Positions 1 to 7,764 of a stretch of 64,000 bases of DNA are shown in pieces. Every line of letters begins with the position of its first letter. The first letter of the stretch is position 1. The notes beneath the pieces are model-generated. The model saw only the letters and a program-made list of their open reading frames with translations, did no database searches and was not told where the DNA came from. A program made the position numbers and the translations under genes. Where the stretch lies: assembly GCF_037974355.1 (NCBI RefSeq), contig NZ_CP150235.1:5890001-5954000 (forward strand), given 5' to 3'. Origin of the DNA: Paenibacillus sp. FSL R5-0517. GTDB lineage: Bacteria > Bacillota > Bacilli > Paenibacillales > Paenibacillaceae.

Positions 1-126
1 GTCCACATCGGATAATGCTTTGGCAAGTGCCAGCTGTACAGAGTTGAATCCGTTATCTGCAATGGTCTGCGCGAGCTGTGCTGTAGGCTGTTTACCAAAT
101 GTATGTGCTAGAATACCAAGTTTCAT
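1..126 (-). CDS. sugar phosphate isomerase/epimerase, N-terminal part (runs off window)
   Basis: Only the first 42 codons lie in the window. The start ATG is at 124-126 with a GGAGG-type site just upstream. The N-terminus reads MKLGILAHTFG, followed by a helix and the strand NGFNSVQLAL. This is the beta1-alpha1-beta2 opening of TIM-barrel xylose-isomerase-like sugar isomerases/epimerases. It lies 37 bp downstream of kduD on the same strand, so it is probably the last or next-to-last gene of the uronate operon. The substrate cannot be told from this fragment. Confidence 0.75.
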   Translation of the reverse strand, partial: MKLGILAHTFGKQPTAQLAQTIADNGFNSVQLALAKALSDVD

Positions 127-163
127 CTCACTGCCTCCTTATGCTAATCCGATGATCAAGCGA

Positions 164-916
164 TTAACGTGCCATCCAGCCACCATCGACATTCAGCACA
201 TGACCATTCAGATAATCCGAAGCGGCAGATGCCAGAAAGACAACCGGGCCTTTTAGATCTTCCGGTGTTCCCCAACGCCCCGCAGGAATACGGGCTGTAA
301 TATCCCGGTAACGATTCTCGTCCGCACGGATCTGAGTAGTATTATCGGTTTCCATATAACCAGGTGCGATACCGTTAATCTGGATTCCCTTCCCTGCCCA
401 TTCGTTGGCGAGTGCTTTGGTTAAACCGGCAACACCATGTTTGCTGGCTGTGTACCCTGGCACGTTAATCCCACCTTGATAGGACAACATGGATGCAATA
501 TTAATGATTTTGCCGCTTCCGCGTTCAATCATATGTCTGCCAGCCAATTGGCTTAGGAAAAATACCGTGTTCAGGTTCAGACCAATGACATCATGCCAGT
601 CCTTCCCTGCATGATCAGCCGCAGGTGTGCGGCGAATGATTCCCGCATTGTTGACGAGAATATCAATTCTGCCTTGGAACGCAAGCGCCTGTTCGAACAC
701 AGCCGCCAACTCATCTTCACGACTTAAATCCGCTTCAATCACATAAGCTTTGCGTCCGAGTGCTTCAATGGCACTTGCCGTTTCGGCAGGTTTGGAATAA
801 GAGACCAGCACCACATCAGCGCCTGCTTCCGCCAAACCAATGGCCATCCCTTGTCCAAGTCCTCCCGAAGTACCTGTTACCATTGCAACTTGTCCGCTTA
901 AATCAAATGGGTTCAT
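164..916 (-). CDS. kduD: 2-dehydro-3-deoxy-D-gluconate 5-dehydrogenase (KduD), SDR family
   Basis: KduD reversibly reduces 2,5-diketo-3-deoxygluconate to 2-keto-3-deoxygluconate with NAD(H) in pectin and uronate breakdown in the cytoplasm. The 250-residue product is a classical short-chain dehydrogenase. The cofactor motif TGTSGGLG is at about residues 14-21, NNAG sits in the middle, and the catalytic pair is Y155 and K159 (YTASK). The start at 916 was chosen because GGAGGG precedes it and the product begins MNPFDLSG as KduD proteins do; the longer reading frame has no such site. Co-location with kduI supports KduD over a generic SDR. Confidence 0.88.
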   Translation of the reverse strand: MNPFDLSGQVAMVTGTSGGLGQGMAIGLAEAGADVVLVSYSKPAETASAIEALGRKAYVIEADLSREDELAAVFEQALAFQGRIDILVNNAGIIRRTPAADHAGKDWHDVIGLNLNTVFFLSQLAGRHMIERGSGKIINIASMLSYQGGINVPGYTASKHGVAGLTKALANEWAGKGIQINGIAPGYMETDNTTQIRADENRYRDITARIPAGRWGTPEDLKGPVVFLASAASDYLNGHVLNVDGGWMAR

Positions 917-994
917 GAATGATTCCCTCCGCATGGTTGTAATATGCATTTTATCGATCTGTCCGTTCTTTAATCCCATGAATCATGAATGAGG

Positions 995-1753
995 TTAACT
1001 TTGATAATCCACTGTGACACCGCTCTGCTCGTATAAGGCAACTGTCTCTTCATCCAAACGATGATCACTGATAATATAGTCCAGTTCCGAACACTGGGCG
1101 AAAGTTCGCAGTGCAAATTGTCCGAATTTATAATGATCCACAACACCATATACCTGCTGGGAGGCAGATATCATTGCTTTTTTCAAGGGAACCAGATCTC
1201 CCGTGTATATGGATAATCCAAATTCCGGATGAAGTGCTGTCGTGGATATAAAGGCTTTATGAATGTTAAGACCGGAGATAAATGCAGCCGTGTCATCCCC
1301 CACCAGCATATTCCGTACACGAGCCCCGCCAGGCACAACCAGTCGTACTTGCTCCTTCTTGGTAAGCTCCGCAATAATGAACAAGTCGTTGGTCACCACC
1401 GTCAGCGGCTGATTGTCGAGACGTTTAGCCATCTCCAGCGTGGTGCTTCCACCATCGAGAGCAACGATATCGCCAGGTCGAATGTAAGCAAGGGCCCGTT
1501 CAGCAATCTCCGTTTTCTCCGATTGATGCTTCTCGGTAACTCCCCGGCTGTTCAAGATGCCATACTGGTCATTCTGAGCCAGCATAGCACCACCATGAAC
1601 ACGTACGAGTAGACCCATACTCTCCAACTTGTCGAGATCCTCTCGCACTGTTTTCCCAGTCACCTGCAACAGCTCACTCAGATCACTGACGGTTACTTCC
1701 TGGCGCTCCAGCAGAGCCTCCATAATTTTTTCATGTCTTTTCAATGGATTCAT
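995..1753 (-). CDS. DeoR-family transcriptional regulator
   Basis: The product has about 252 residues. An N-terminal DeoR winged helix-turn-helix (EVTVSDLSELLQVTGKTVREDL) is followed by the linker VRVHGGA and a ribose-isomerase-like sensor domain with the DGGSTT phosphosugar-binding motif. DeoR regulators usually repress and are released by a phosphorylated sugar. The ATG at 1753 has AGGAAG at good spacing; a TTG three codons upstream is also possible. It lies between kduI and kduD on the same strand, so it is likely the local repressor of the operon. The GTTCAT repeats upstream of kduI are its likely operator (inference). Confidence 0.85.
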   Translation of the reverse strand: MNPLKRHEKIMEALLERQEVTVSDLSELLQVTGKTVREDLDKLESMGLLVRVHGGAMLAQNDQYGILNSRGVTEKHQSEKTEIAERALAYIRPGDIVALDGGSTTLEMAKRLDNQPLTVVTNDLFIIAELTKKEQVRLVVPGGARVRNMLVGDDTAAFISGLNIHKAFISTTALHPEFGLSIYTGDLVPLKKAMISASQQVYGVVDHYKFGQFALRTFAQCSELDYIISDHRLDEETVALYEQSGVTVDYQS

Positions 1754-1839
1754 CCTGATCAACTTCCTATACTACCTGAGTTAATTGAATGAGTGTTCTA
1801 GTGTCTACTCTGCCAATTAACTCAGACATCTGTAATTTA

Positions 1840-2679
1840 TTATTTCAGGTCTTTCATCGCTACGCCGTCCATATCTTCGAACGTCTGGTTCTCACCAGCC
1901 ATCGCCCAACAGAAGGTGTAATTGCTCGTACCCACACCACTGTGAATGGACCAGCTTGGGGAGATGATCGCCTGACGGTCGCGTACAACCAGATGCCGCG
2001 TCTCGTTTGGCTCACCCATCATGTGGAATACAACGCCATCCTCAGGCAGATTCCAGTACAAGTATACTTCGGAACGGCGGTTATGGGTATGTGCAGGCAT
2101 GGTATTCCACATGTTACCCTTGTCGAGTTCAGTAATACCCATTACCAGCTGACAACTCTGAATTCCACCTTCTCCTTGGTGAATGTAACGATAGATCGTA
2201 CGCTCATTGGAAGTTTCGATGCTGCCCAGATGATTCGGCTGAGCTTGTTCTTGTGTTGCTTTTACTGTTGGATAGGTGTGGTGAGCCGGTGTGGATACAA
2301 AATAGAATTGTGCAGGTTGAGCCTTGTCACTGCTCGTGAACACAACTTCTTTCACACCTCTACCGATATAGAGACATTCCTTTGCTCCAATCTCATAACC
2401 TTGGCCATCCGCTGTTACTGTTCCATGACCACCTACATTAATGATACCGATTTCACGGCGCTCCAGGAAAAAGTTCGTTCCGATATCCTTCAGGTTCACT
2501 TCAAGGGTAATGTCTTTGCTCTCAGGTACAGCCGTTCCCACAATATAACGATCCACATGAGAATATACTGTTACCAATTCATCGGTTGCAAACAGTTGCT
2601 CCATCAAAAATTCCTCACGCAGGCGAGATGTATCATACGTTTTCACTTCATTGGGATGTGCAGCATAACGATTTTCCAT
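1840..2679 (-). CDS. kduI: 5-dehydro-4-deoxy-D-glucuronate isomerase (KduI)
   Basis: KduI interconverts 5-keto-4-deoxyuronate and 2,5-diketo-3-deoxygluconate, the step before KduD. The 279-residue length matches the family. The cupin metal site is visible as HTHNRRSEVY in the second half plus a later His in SWSIHSGVG. The start is preceded by GAAAGGAATGG. It is the first gene of the minus-strand operon kduI - deoR-type regulator - kduD - isomerase. The organism is therefore equipped for unsaturated galacturonides released by pectate lyases. Confidence 0.93.
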   Translation of the reverse strand: MENRYAAHPNEVKTYDTSRLREEFLMEQLFATDELVTVYSHVDRYIVGTAVPESKDITLEVNLKDIGTNFFLERREIGIINVGGHGTVTADGQGYEIGAKECLYIGRGVKEVVFTSSDKAQPAQFYFVSTPAHHTYPTVKATQEQAQPNHLGSIETSNERTIYRYIHQGEGGIQSCQLVMGITELDKGNMWNTMPAHTHNRRSEVYLYWNLPEDGVVFHMMGEPNETRHLVVRDRQAIISPSWSIHSGVGTSNYTFCWAMAGENQTFEDMDGVAMKDLK

Positions 2680-2724
2680 TATTAATCCATTCCTTTCGTC
2701 ATTTAAATTAGTTGGGATTGAGTT

Positions 2725-2757
2725 TGAACATGTTCATATAAGTTCATTTTAGTTCAT
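2725..2757. promoter_or_regulatory. Probable operator array upstream of kduI (three GTTCAT repeats, 10-bp period)
   Basis: GTTCAT occurs at 2732-2737, 2742-2747 and 2752-2757, exactly one helical turn apart. The first copy is half of the perfect 12-bp palindrome TGAACATGTTCA (2725-2736). The array lies about 50-80 bp upstream of the kduI start, in the promoter region. DeoR/GlpR-type regulators commonly bind short repeats of this kind, and such a regulator is encoded in the operon. Assignment to it is inference. Confidence 0.6.
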
Positions 2758-2835
2758 TATGTATCTTTTGTGTACCTTTATTTTTAAAATGATTTATTTC
2801 ATTAATAATTAACGATGTTTATTTCTTAATAAGAA

Positions 2836-2878
2836 CAAAAAAAGATCTCCCCAGTCTGTATCACAGACCGGGAGATCT
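2836..2878 (-). terminator. Intrinsic terminator of the qox operon
   Basis: On the minus strand the stem GATCTCCCGGTCTGTG pairs almost perfectly with its partner (about 15 bp, short loop) and is followed by a U-rich run. It lies just 3' of qoxD. Confidence 0.88.
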
Positions 2879-2893
2879 CCTTTGATTCACATA

Positions 2894-3223
2894 TTAATGT
2901 GCAACAGCGTTGTTAAGCATGATCCAGATCGAACCAATTACGATGGTCATCATAATCAGCAATCCGAATATAAGTGCCATTACATTCCAGCGTGGTTTTT
3001 CTGTTTCACGAATATGCATGAAGAAGAAGAGTTGAACCACAAACTGAAGTGCTGCTGTACCCAGAATCACAATAAGTGTTCCTGTTTTGCCCATCATGTC
3101 GTTCAGAACCACCACAAGTGGAATGATTGTCAGTACGACGGACAGAATGAAGCCGATGACATAAGACTTCAGTGAGCCATGTTGTTCATGGCCGTGGGAA
3201 TCATGTGAGTTGTGCTCTGCCAT
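2894..3223 (-). CDS. qoxD: Quinol oxidase subunit IV (QoxD/CyoD family)
   Basis: This is a 109-residue small subunit with a His-rich N-terminus (HNSHDSHGHEQHG) and three hydrophobic segments. The LFFFMH core is typical of CyoD/QoxD. It assists assembly of the heme-copper quinol oxidase in the membrane. It lies immediately after subunit III with stop and start adjacent, and is the last gene of the operon before a strong terminator. Confidence 0.9.
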   Translation of the reverse strand: MAEHNSHDSHGHEQHGSLKSYVIGFILSVVLTIIPLVVVLNDMMGKTGTLIVILGTAALQFVVQLFFFMHIRETEKPRWNVMALIFGLLIMMTIVIGSIWIMLNNAVAH

Positions 3224-3844
3224 CTACATCACCCCCATGAGATAGACGATCGACAGAAGGAAGATCCATACGACGTCCAAGAAGTGCCAGTACAAGCTGA
3301 TAACGTTGATCTTACCACGAGTAACGTCGGTAATCCCACGTTTTTTCAGTTGGAACATGAGTCCGATCATCCAGATCAGACCAAGCGATACGTGAAGTCC
3401 GTGAGTACCCACGAGGGTGAAGAATGCACCCGAAGCTGCACTCGTCGTGTAACTGAATCCTTCGTGAACCATCTCAATAAACTCATAAACCTCTAGGGCG
3501 ATAAAGCTTGCACCCAGAACAGCTGTAACAATCAGCCAGTTAATCAATTGTTTCACTTTACCCTGGTTCATTGCCAGAACGGCAAGCCCGCTCGTAAATG
3601 AACTCGTGAGCAAGATAAATGTCTCGGCGATAACGCCAGGCATTTTGATCAGTTCGGACAAAATCGGTCCGCCCGCCGAATTGTCACGCAACACAATGAA
3701 GGTTGCGAACAATACGGAGAACAAGATAACGTCGGAAATCAGGAAGAACCAGAAACCGAGAATTTTCATTTCCTGTGGATCATGGTGGCCATGGTCATGA
3801 CCATGCGCATGATTCTCACCGTGCTTAGCGGCTGCTTGAGCCAT
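3224..3844 (-). CDS. qoxC: Quinol oxidase subunit III (QoxC/CyoC family)
   Basis: The product has 206 residues with five predicted membrane helices. The His-rich N-terminus (HGENHAHGHDHGHHD) precedes the family motif LGFWFFLISDVILFS, and the GTHGLHVSLGLIW and YWHFLDVVWIF motifs of subunit III follow. It is a structural subunit of the cytochrome oxidase, probably for lipid and proton-entry stabilisation. Adjacent genes abut with no gap, which suggests translational coupling. The His-rich tail recurs in subunit IV and could bind metal, but that is speculative. Confidence 0.93.
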   Translation of the reverse strand: MAQAAAKHGENHAHGHDHGHHDPQEMKILGFWFFLISDVILFSVLFATFIVLRDNSAGGPILSELIKMPGVIAETFILLTSSFTSGLAVLAMNQGKVKQLINWLIVTAVLGASFIALEVYEFIEMVHEGFSYTTSAASGAFFTLVGTHGLHVSLGLIWMIGLMFQLKKRGITDVTRGKINVISLYWHFLDVVWIFLLSIVYLMGVM

Positions 3845-5815
3845 CTATACCGACCCCCTTAACGACGCTTCGGTACGCTTAATTTCGTCGACCGGAATGT
3901 AATAATCCGTATCGTAAGAGAATGAACGGGCGATCATACAGATGCCTACGCCAGCAAGTCCGAGAATCGCCATCCACAGCCATCCGAATACGAAGCCAAA
4001 GCCGGCTACAAACCAGAAGACAGACATAATGAACGGAATCGAAGAATTCTTCGGCATATGAATTGGTTCATATACAGGCTCAGGCGGATGAATGCCTTTC
4101 GCACGACGTTCTTTCTCTTCCCACCACTCATCAATATCATCTCCGCGCGGTGTAACAGCGAAGTTGTACTCTGGAGCTGGTGAAGGAATCGACCACTCGA
4201 GCGTACGACCATCCCATGGATCGCCGGAAGCTTTAAGTGTTTTGTATTTGCGAATACCGTCTGCAATTTGTGCAACTTGGAACAAGAATCCGACACCCAT
4301 CAGGAATGCCCCGATTGTGGATACGAAGTTCAATTCCCACCAGCCAGTATCCCAGCCGTATGTGCTCAGACGACGTGTCATACCCATCAGACCGACAGCG
4401 TACTGCGGCATGAAGCAGACATAGAAACCAATATTCCAAGTCCAGAATGCCCATTTGCCCAGTTTCTCTTCGAGTTGGAAACCGAACATTTTAGGCCACC
4501 AGTAATACAGACCAGCGAAGTATCCGAAGACAACGCCACCGATCAATACTTGGTGGAAGTGGGCAATCAGGAAGTAACTGTTATGGAACTGGAAGTCAGC
4601 AGGAGCAACGGATAACAGAACGCCTGTCATACCCCCGACAATAAAGCACGGGATAAAGGCAAGTGTCCACATCATCGGAGTCGCCATGCGAATCCTTCCT
4701 CGATACATGGTAAACAGCCAGTTAAATATCTTAACCCCTGTTGGAATAGCAATCAACATCGTAGTTACGGCGAAGAATGCATTCACGTCCGCTCCTGAAC
4801 CCATCGTGAAGAAGTGATGCGCCCATGTGAAGAAGGACAGGAAGCTGATGATTAACATTGCAAATACCATTGACTTGTAACCAAACAGTTTTTTCCGCGA
4901 GAAGGTACTTACAATCTCGGAGAACACACCGAATGCCGGCAAGACGACAATGTATACCTCAGGGTGACCCCACATCCAGATCAAGTTGATATACATCATT
5001 GGGTTACCGCCCAGATCAAGTGTGAAGAAATGCGCCCCGGCAAACCTGTCGAGGAATAGCAATGCAAGTGTCACAGTCAAGATCGGGAAAGCAAACAAGA
5101 TAATGATACATGTGGAGAATACCGACCATGTGAACATCGGCATTTTCATCCATCTCATACCTGGCGCACGCATTTTAATGATGGTAACCAGGAAGTTGAT
5201 ACCGGTAGCCAGGGAACCGATACCCGATATCTGTATACCCCATATATAGAAGTTCTGTCCGACCCCCGGACTGTGTGACAGCTCCGATAGAGGTGGATAA
5301 CTCAGCCATCCTGCATCCGGTGAACCACCGATAACGAAGGACAGGTTAAACAGCATTGCTCCCAGGAAGAATAACCAGAAGCTTAATGCATTCAGAAACG
5401 GGAAGGCAACGTCCCTTGCTCCGATCTGTAATGGCACGATAACGTTAAATAAACCAAACATGAATGGCATCGCCATGAACAGGATCATGATCGTGCCGTG
5501 AGTTGTAAAGACCTGATTATAATGTTCAGGATGTAAGAAATCCATGTTAGGCATAGCCAGCTGCAGACGCATCATCAATGCATCCACACCACCACGGAAC
5601 AACATGATAATGGAAGCAATGATATACATAATACCGATCTTTTTATGATCGACGGTAGTTAACCAGTTACGCCAGAGCCAGCCCCATTTTTTGAAATAAG
5701 TCAGCACCGTTACGATAGTTATCATCGTAATACCGATGGCCACGTCTGCTCCATAGATCAGCGGGTCGCCAGTTACGAAAAACTCCGATGCGAACTCTTT
5801 AAGTCTCTCTAACAT
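3845..5815 (-). CDS. qoxB: Quinol oxidase subunit I (QoxB/CyoB), catalytic heme-copper subunit
   Basis: This 656-residue protein reduces oxygen to water and pumps protons. The low-spin heme ligand H106 is in FTTHGTIM. The CuB site and Tyr-His crosslink are in GHPEVYIVVLP, further CuB ligands in WAHHFF, and the binuclear heme ligands in AHFHQVLIGG. Residues matching the E. coli quinol site are present (R74, D78, H98, the last with identical numbering). The electron donor is therefore a quinol rather than cytochrome c. The N-terminal (extra helix) and C-terminal extensions fit the bo3/aa3-600 class. Whether the heme is a or o cannot be read from sequence. Confidence 0.96.
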   Translation of the reverse strand: MLERLKEFASEFFVTGDPLIYGADVAIGITMITIVTVLTYFKKWGWLWRNWLTTVDHKKIGIMYIIASIIMLFRGGVDALMMRLQLAMPNMDFLHPEHYNQVFTTHGTIMILFMAMPFMFGLFNVIVPLQIGARDVAFPFLNALSFWLFFLGAMLFNLSFVIGGSPDAGWLSYPPLSELSHSPGVGQNFYIWGIQISGIGSLATGINFLVTIIKMRAPGMRWMKMPMFTWSVFSTCIIILFAFPILTVTLALLFLDRFAGAHFFTLDLGGNPMMYINLIWMWGHPEVYIVVLPAFGVFSEIVSTFSRKKLFGYKSMVFAMLIISFLSFFTWAHHFFTMGSGADVNAFFAVTTMLIAIPTGVKIFNWLFTMYRGRIRMATPMMWTLAFIPCFIVGGMTGVLLSVAPADFQFHNSYFLIAHFHQVLIGGVVFGYFAGLYYWWPKMFGFQLEEKLGKWAFWTWNIGFYVCFMPQYAVGLMGMTRRLSTYGWDTGWWELNFVSTIGAFLMGVGFLFQVAQIADGIRKYKTLKASGDPWDGRTLEWSIPSPAPEYNFAVTPRGDDIDEWWEEKERRAKGIHPPEPVYEPIHMPKNSSIPFIMSVFWFVAGFGFVFGWLWMAILGLAGVGICMIARSFSYDTDYYIPVDEIKRTEASLRGSV

Positions 5816-5836
5816 TGGGGGCCTCCTTTCGAATCT

Positions 5837-6811
5837 TTAGTTAGCACTCTTGTCCTCATCTTGATTGGACACATCGGTTTGACTTTGAATGGCTCCAGAA
5901 GCTTCACTTGAACTTCCATGCTTACTGTGAGCACTTTGACCATCGACAACATACTTGGTCACAATATTTTGGAACAATCCTTCTGGGAAGGCAGAATAAT
6001 AAGCTACATTGCTTGTTCCTGGTTCAGCCAGTGCAGCGTAACCCTCTGTAGTCAATTCCTGAGAATTCTGTTTCACTTCAGCGACCCACTTGTCAAAATC
6101 TTCGTCCGATGTAGCATTCACATCAAAACGCATTTCTCCAAAATGCTCCCCTGTGAAGTTAGCACCTGAACCCCAGTACTTGCCTTCATGATCTGCTTGC
6201 AGATACAAGGTCATCGCCATACCCGACATCGTATAAATCTGTCCTCCAAGTTGCGGAATCCAGAATGAGTTCATCGGTGAATCCGCAGTGAGTTCAAATT
6301 TCACGGGCCGGTCTGCCGGAATATTCAGCGTGTTGACCGTTGCAATCCCTTGCTCAGGATACATAAACAACCATTTCCAATCCAGTGAAGACACTTGGAT
6401 GGTAATTGGTGCTTTCTCGTGAGCCAACGGCTTCGAAGGCTCCAGATCATACGTGTAACGAATAGTAACAATGGCAAGCAGTCCAATAATAATAATTGGA
6501 ACCGTCCACCAGATTGCCTCCGCCTTCGTACTATGAGACCAGTTAGGCTCATAAGCAGCTTTGTTATCCGGCTTGTCGCGGTAACGCCATACGATTACGG
6601 CAGACAAAATGAGTACTGGCACAATGATGACAGCACACAAAATTGTCGAGATGACAATCAAATCTCTCTGCGAAGCGCCAATTGGCCCCTTCGGATCCAG
6701 AACAACGTATTGTCCGCCTGCCAGCATTGGCCAGACAATCAATGCAATTGTAACCAACGTCAGGACAACCGGAATGATAATCCGGATTAGCGACCTAGGT
6801 TTCTTGTTCAT
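5837..6811 (-). CDS. qoxA: Quinol oxidase subunit II (QoxA/CyoA), no CuA site
   Basis: The product has 324 residues. An N-terminal hydrophobic segment and a second transmembrane helix (residues ~50-75) precede a periplasm-side cupredoxin domain. The CuA ligands of cytochrome c oxidases (the Cys pair) are absent, as expected for a quinol oxidase. The DPKGPIG and SLDWKWLFMYPEQGIATVN motifs are typical. The lipobox cysteine found in E. coli CyoA and B. subtilis QoxA is missing: the matching stretch reads WPMLAGGQYVVLDPKGP. The tail is long and Ser/Asp-rich. It is the first gene of qoxABCD, with RBS GGAGAGGGG. Confidence 0.93.
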   Translation of the reverse strand: MNKKPRSLIRIIIPVVLTLVTIALIVWPMLAGGQYVVLDPKGPIGASQRDLIVISTILCAVIIVPVLILSAVIVWRYRDKPDNKAAYEPNWSHSTKAEAIWWTVPIIIIGLLAIVTIRYTYDLEPSKPLAHEKAPITIQVSSLDWKWLFMYPEQGIATVNTLNIPADRPVKFELTADSPMNSFWIPQLGGQIYTMSGMAMTLYLQADHEGKYWGSGANFTGEHFGEMRFDVNATSDEDFDKWVAEVKQNSQELTTEGYAALAEPGTSNVAYYSAFPEGLFQNIVTKYVVDGQSAHSKHGSSSEASGAIQSQTDVSNQDEDKSAN

Positions 6812-6838
6812 TTTGATCCCCTCTCCTTAAATTCGCTC

Positions 6839-6856
6839 ATACTGAAAAATCAGTAT
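6839..6856. promoter_or_regulatory. Perfect inverted repeat in the qoxA leader
   Basis: ATACTGA-AAAA-TCAGTAT is a perfect 7-bp inverted repeat with a 4-bp loop. It lies about 28 bp upstream of the qoxA start, just before the Shine-Dalgarno sequence. It could be an operator or a 5' stem-loop that stabilises the mRNA. No regulator is assigned. Confidence 0.4.
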
Positions 6857-6939
6857 ACTACTCTCTTCCTACTAAAGATATCAGAAATGAACAACTTTTT
6901 TGTTCTTGTTAACAAATTTGTCGATTTTACACCTTAAAT

Positions 6940-6959
6940 GTGTGAATTTTTTCTCACAA
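6940..6959. promoter_or_regulatory. Rex-like operator upstream of qoxABCD
   Basis: GTGTGAA-N6-CTCACAA matches the Rex consensus TTGTGAA-N6-TTCACAA at 12 of 14 arm positions with the right 20-bp geometry. Rex senses the NADH/NAD+ ratio and represses respiratory and fermentative genes in Firmicutes. The site is about 130 bp upstream of qoxA. Assignment is by consensus match only. Confidence 0.5.
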
Positions 6960-7020
6960 ATCGCTTGCATGGTTGATATTTGTACATTGTAATCTTTACA
7001 CATCAAGTCACAAAATAAAA

Positions 7021-7066
7021 CCCTTTGCAGTCCCGTTGATCAGTGTCAACGAATCCGCAAAGGGCT
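7021..7066 (-). terminator. Intrinsic terminator downstream of the small membrane protein gene
   Basis: CCCTTTGC and GCAAAGGG form an outer stem around an inner GTTGA/TCAAC stem. Minus-strand reading ends in a U-rich tract. It is the 3' end of the gene at 7130-7393. The rest of the 6812-7129 interval holds only the Rex-like site, the leader palindrome and promoter sequence for qoxA. Confidence 0.75.
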
Positions 7067-7129
7067 TTATTGACTGGATTCCGGGTACTTATCCAGTCTT
7101 ATTATGAACGAATTAACGCAGGATTATAA

Positions 7130-7393
7130 TCAATCGGCGCCTTCGTCTTCCCGGCGTGTATGAACAAGGCCAATCGCTTTGGCAATTACGTAAATAAACA
7201 CACTACCTACAAGGAATCCAATACCGACCATCAAGCCAAGATTACGATCATTAAAATCATTCAAATTGATCAGACACATGACCACTCCCGTAATGAGTGC
7301 GACCCATGCCAGAACTGTCATCGTCAAGACGGCGCGCCGCATATTTTTGTCTTTGCGCTCCAATTGGCTGACCATTGCTGTCTTCGATGCCAT
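7130..7393 (-). CDS. Small two-helix membrane protein of unknown function
   Basis: The product has 87 residues. A short polar N-terminus (MASKTAMVSQLERKDKNMRR) is followed by two transmembrane helices and a charged C-terminus (RREDEGAD). The start at 7393 was chosen because AAGGAAGTG precedes it; the longer reading frame has no site and an unlikely N-terminus. It is not recognised as a named family. It lies upstream of the qox operon on the same strand but is separated from it by a terminator. Confidence 0.6.
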   Translation of the reverse strand: MASKTAMVSQLERKDKNMRRAVLTMTVLAWVALITGVVMCLINLNDFNDRNLGLMVGIGFLVGSVFIYVIAKAIGLVHTRREDEGAD

Positions 7394-7643
7394 AGTAAAC
7401 ACTTCCTTTTCCCTTTTGTAAGTGCTTTCCTTATACCAATATACCACATCAGTATGAATTTTAGTCAACAAATGTTCAAATTTTATTCGCAATTTGGACA
7501 CTTTATTTTATTTTCAACTGTTGACAAAACATTATTCAATTTACTGATACTTCTTATAACCCAAAAATCGTATTTTCATAACAGGAACTCTACTTGACCT
7601 TATGAAACCTTTATGAACTACTCTTTGATAACTGTAAAAATAC
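7394..7643. other. AT-rich intergenic stretch, no gene seen
   Basis: This stretch lies between the small membrane gene and the bglA-side terminator. It presumably holds the promoter of the 7130-7393 gene. No convincing -35/-10 pair or structured RNA was identified. Confidence 0.5.
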
Positions 7644-7688
7644 AAAAAAGACGGTGCATTGGAATACTCCAATGTTACCGTCTTTTTC
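7642..7688. terminator. Bidirectional intrinsic terminator
   Basis: AAAAAAGACGGT and ACCGTCTTTTT flank the inner stem CATTGGA/TCCAATG. A and T runs lie on both sides. It probably ends the GH1 transcript on the minus strand. Confidence 0.85.
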
Positions 7689-7764
7689 TTCATTAATAAG
7701 GTATACATGTATAATGCAAACCTGATTTTCCCTTAAAATACTATTGCATTTAATGGGGAACCCC

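Noticed and set aside
1789..2685. 298-codon plus-strand reading frame opposite kduI
   Set aside because: It is the antisense shadow of kduI, with no ribosome site or family resemblance.
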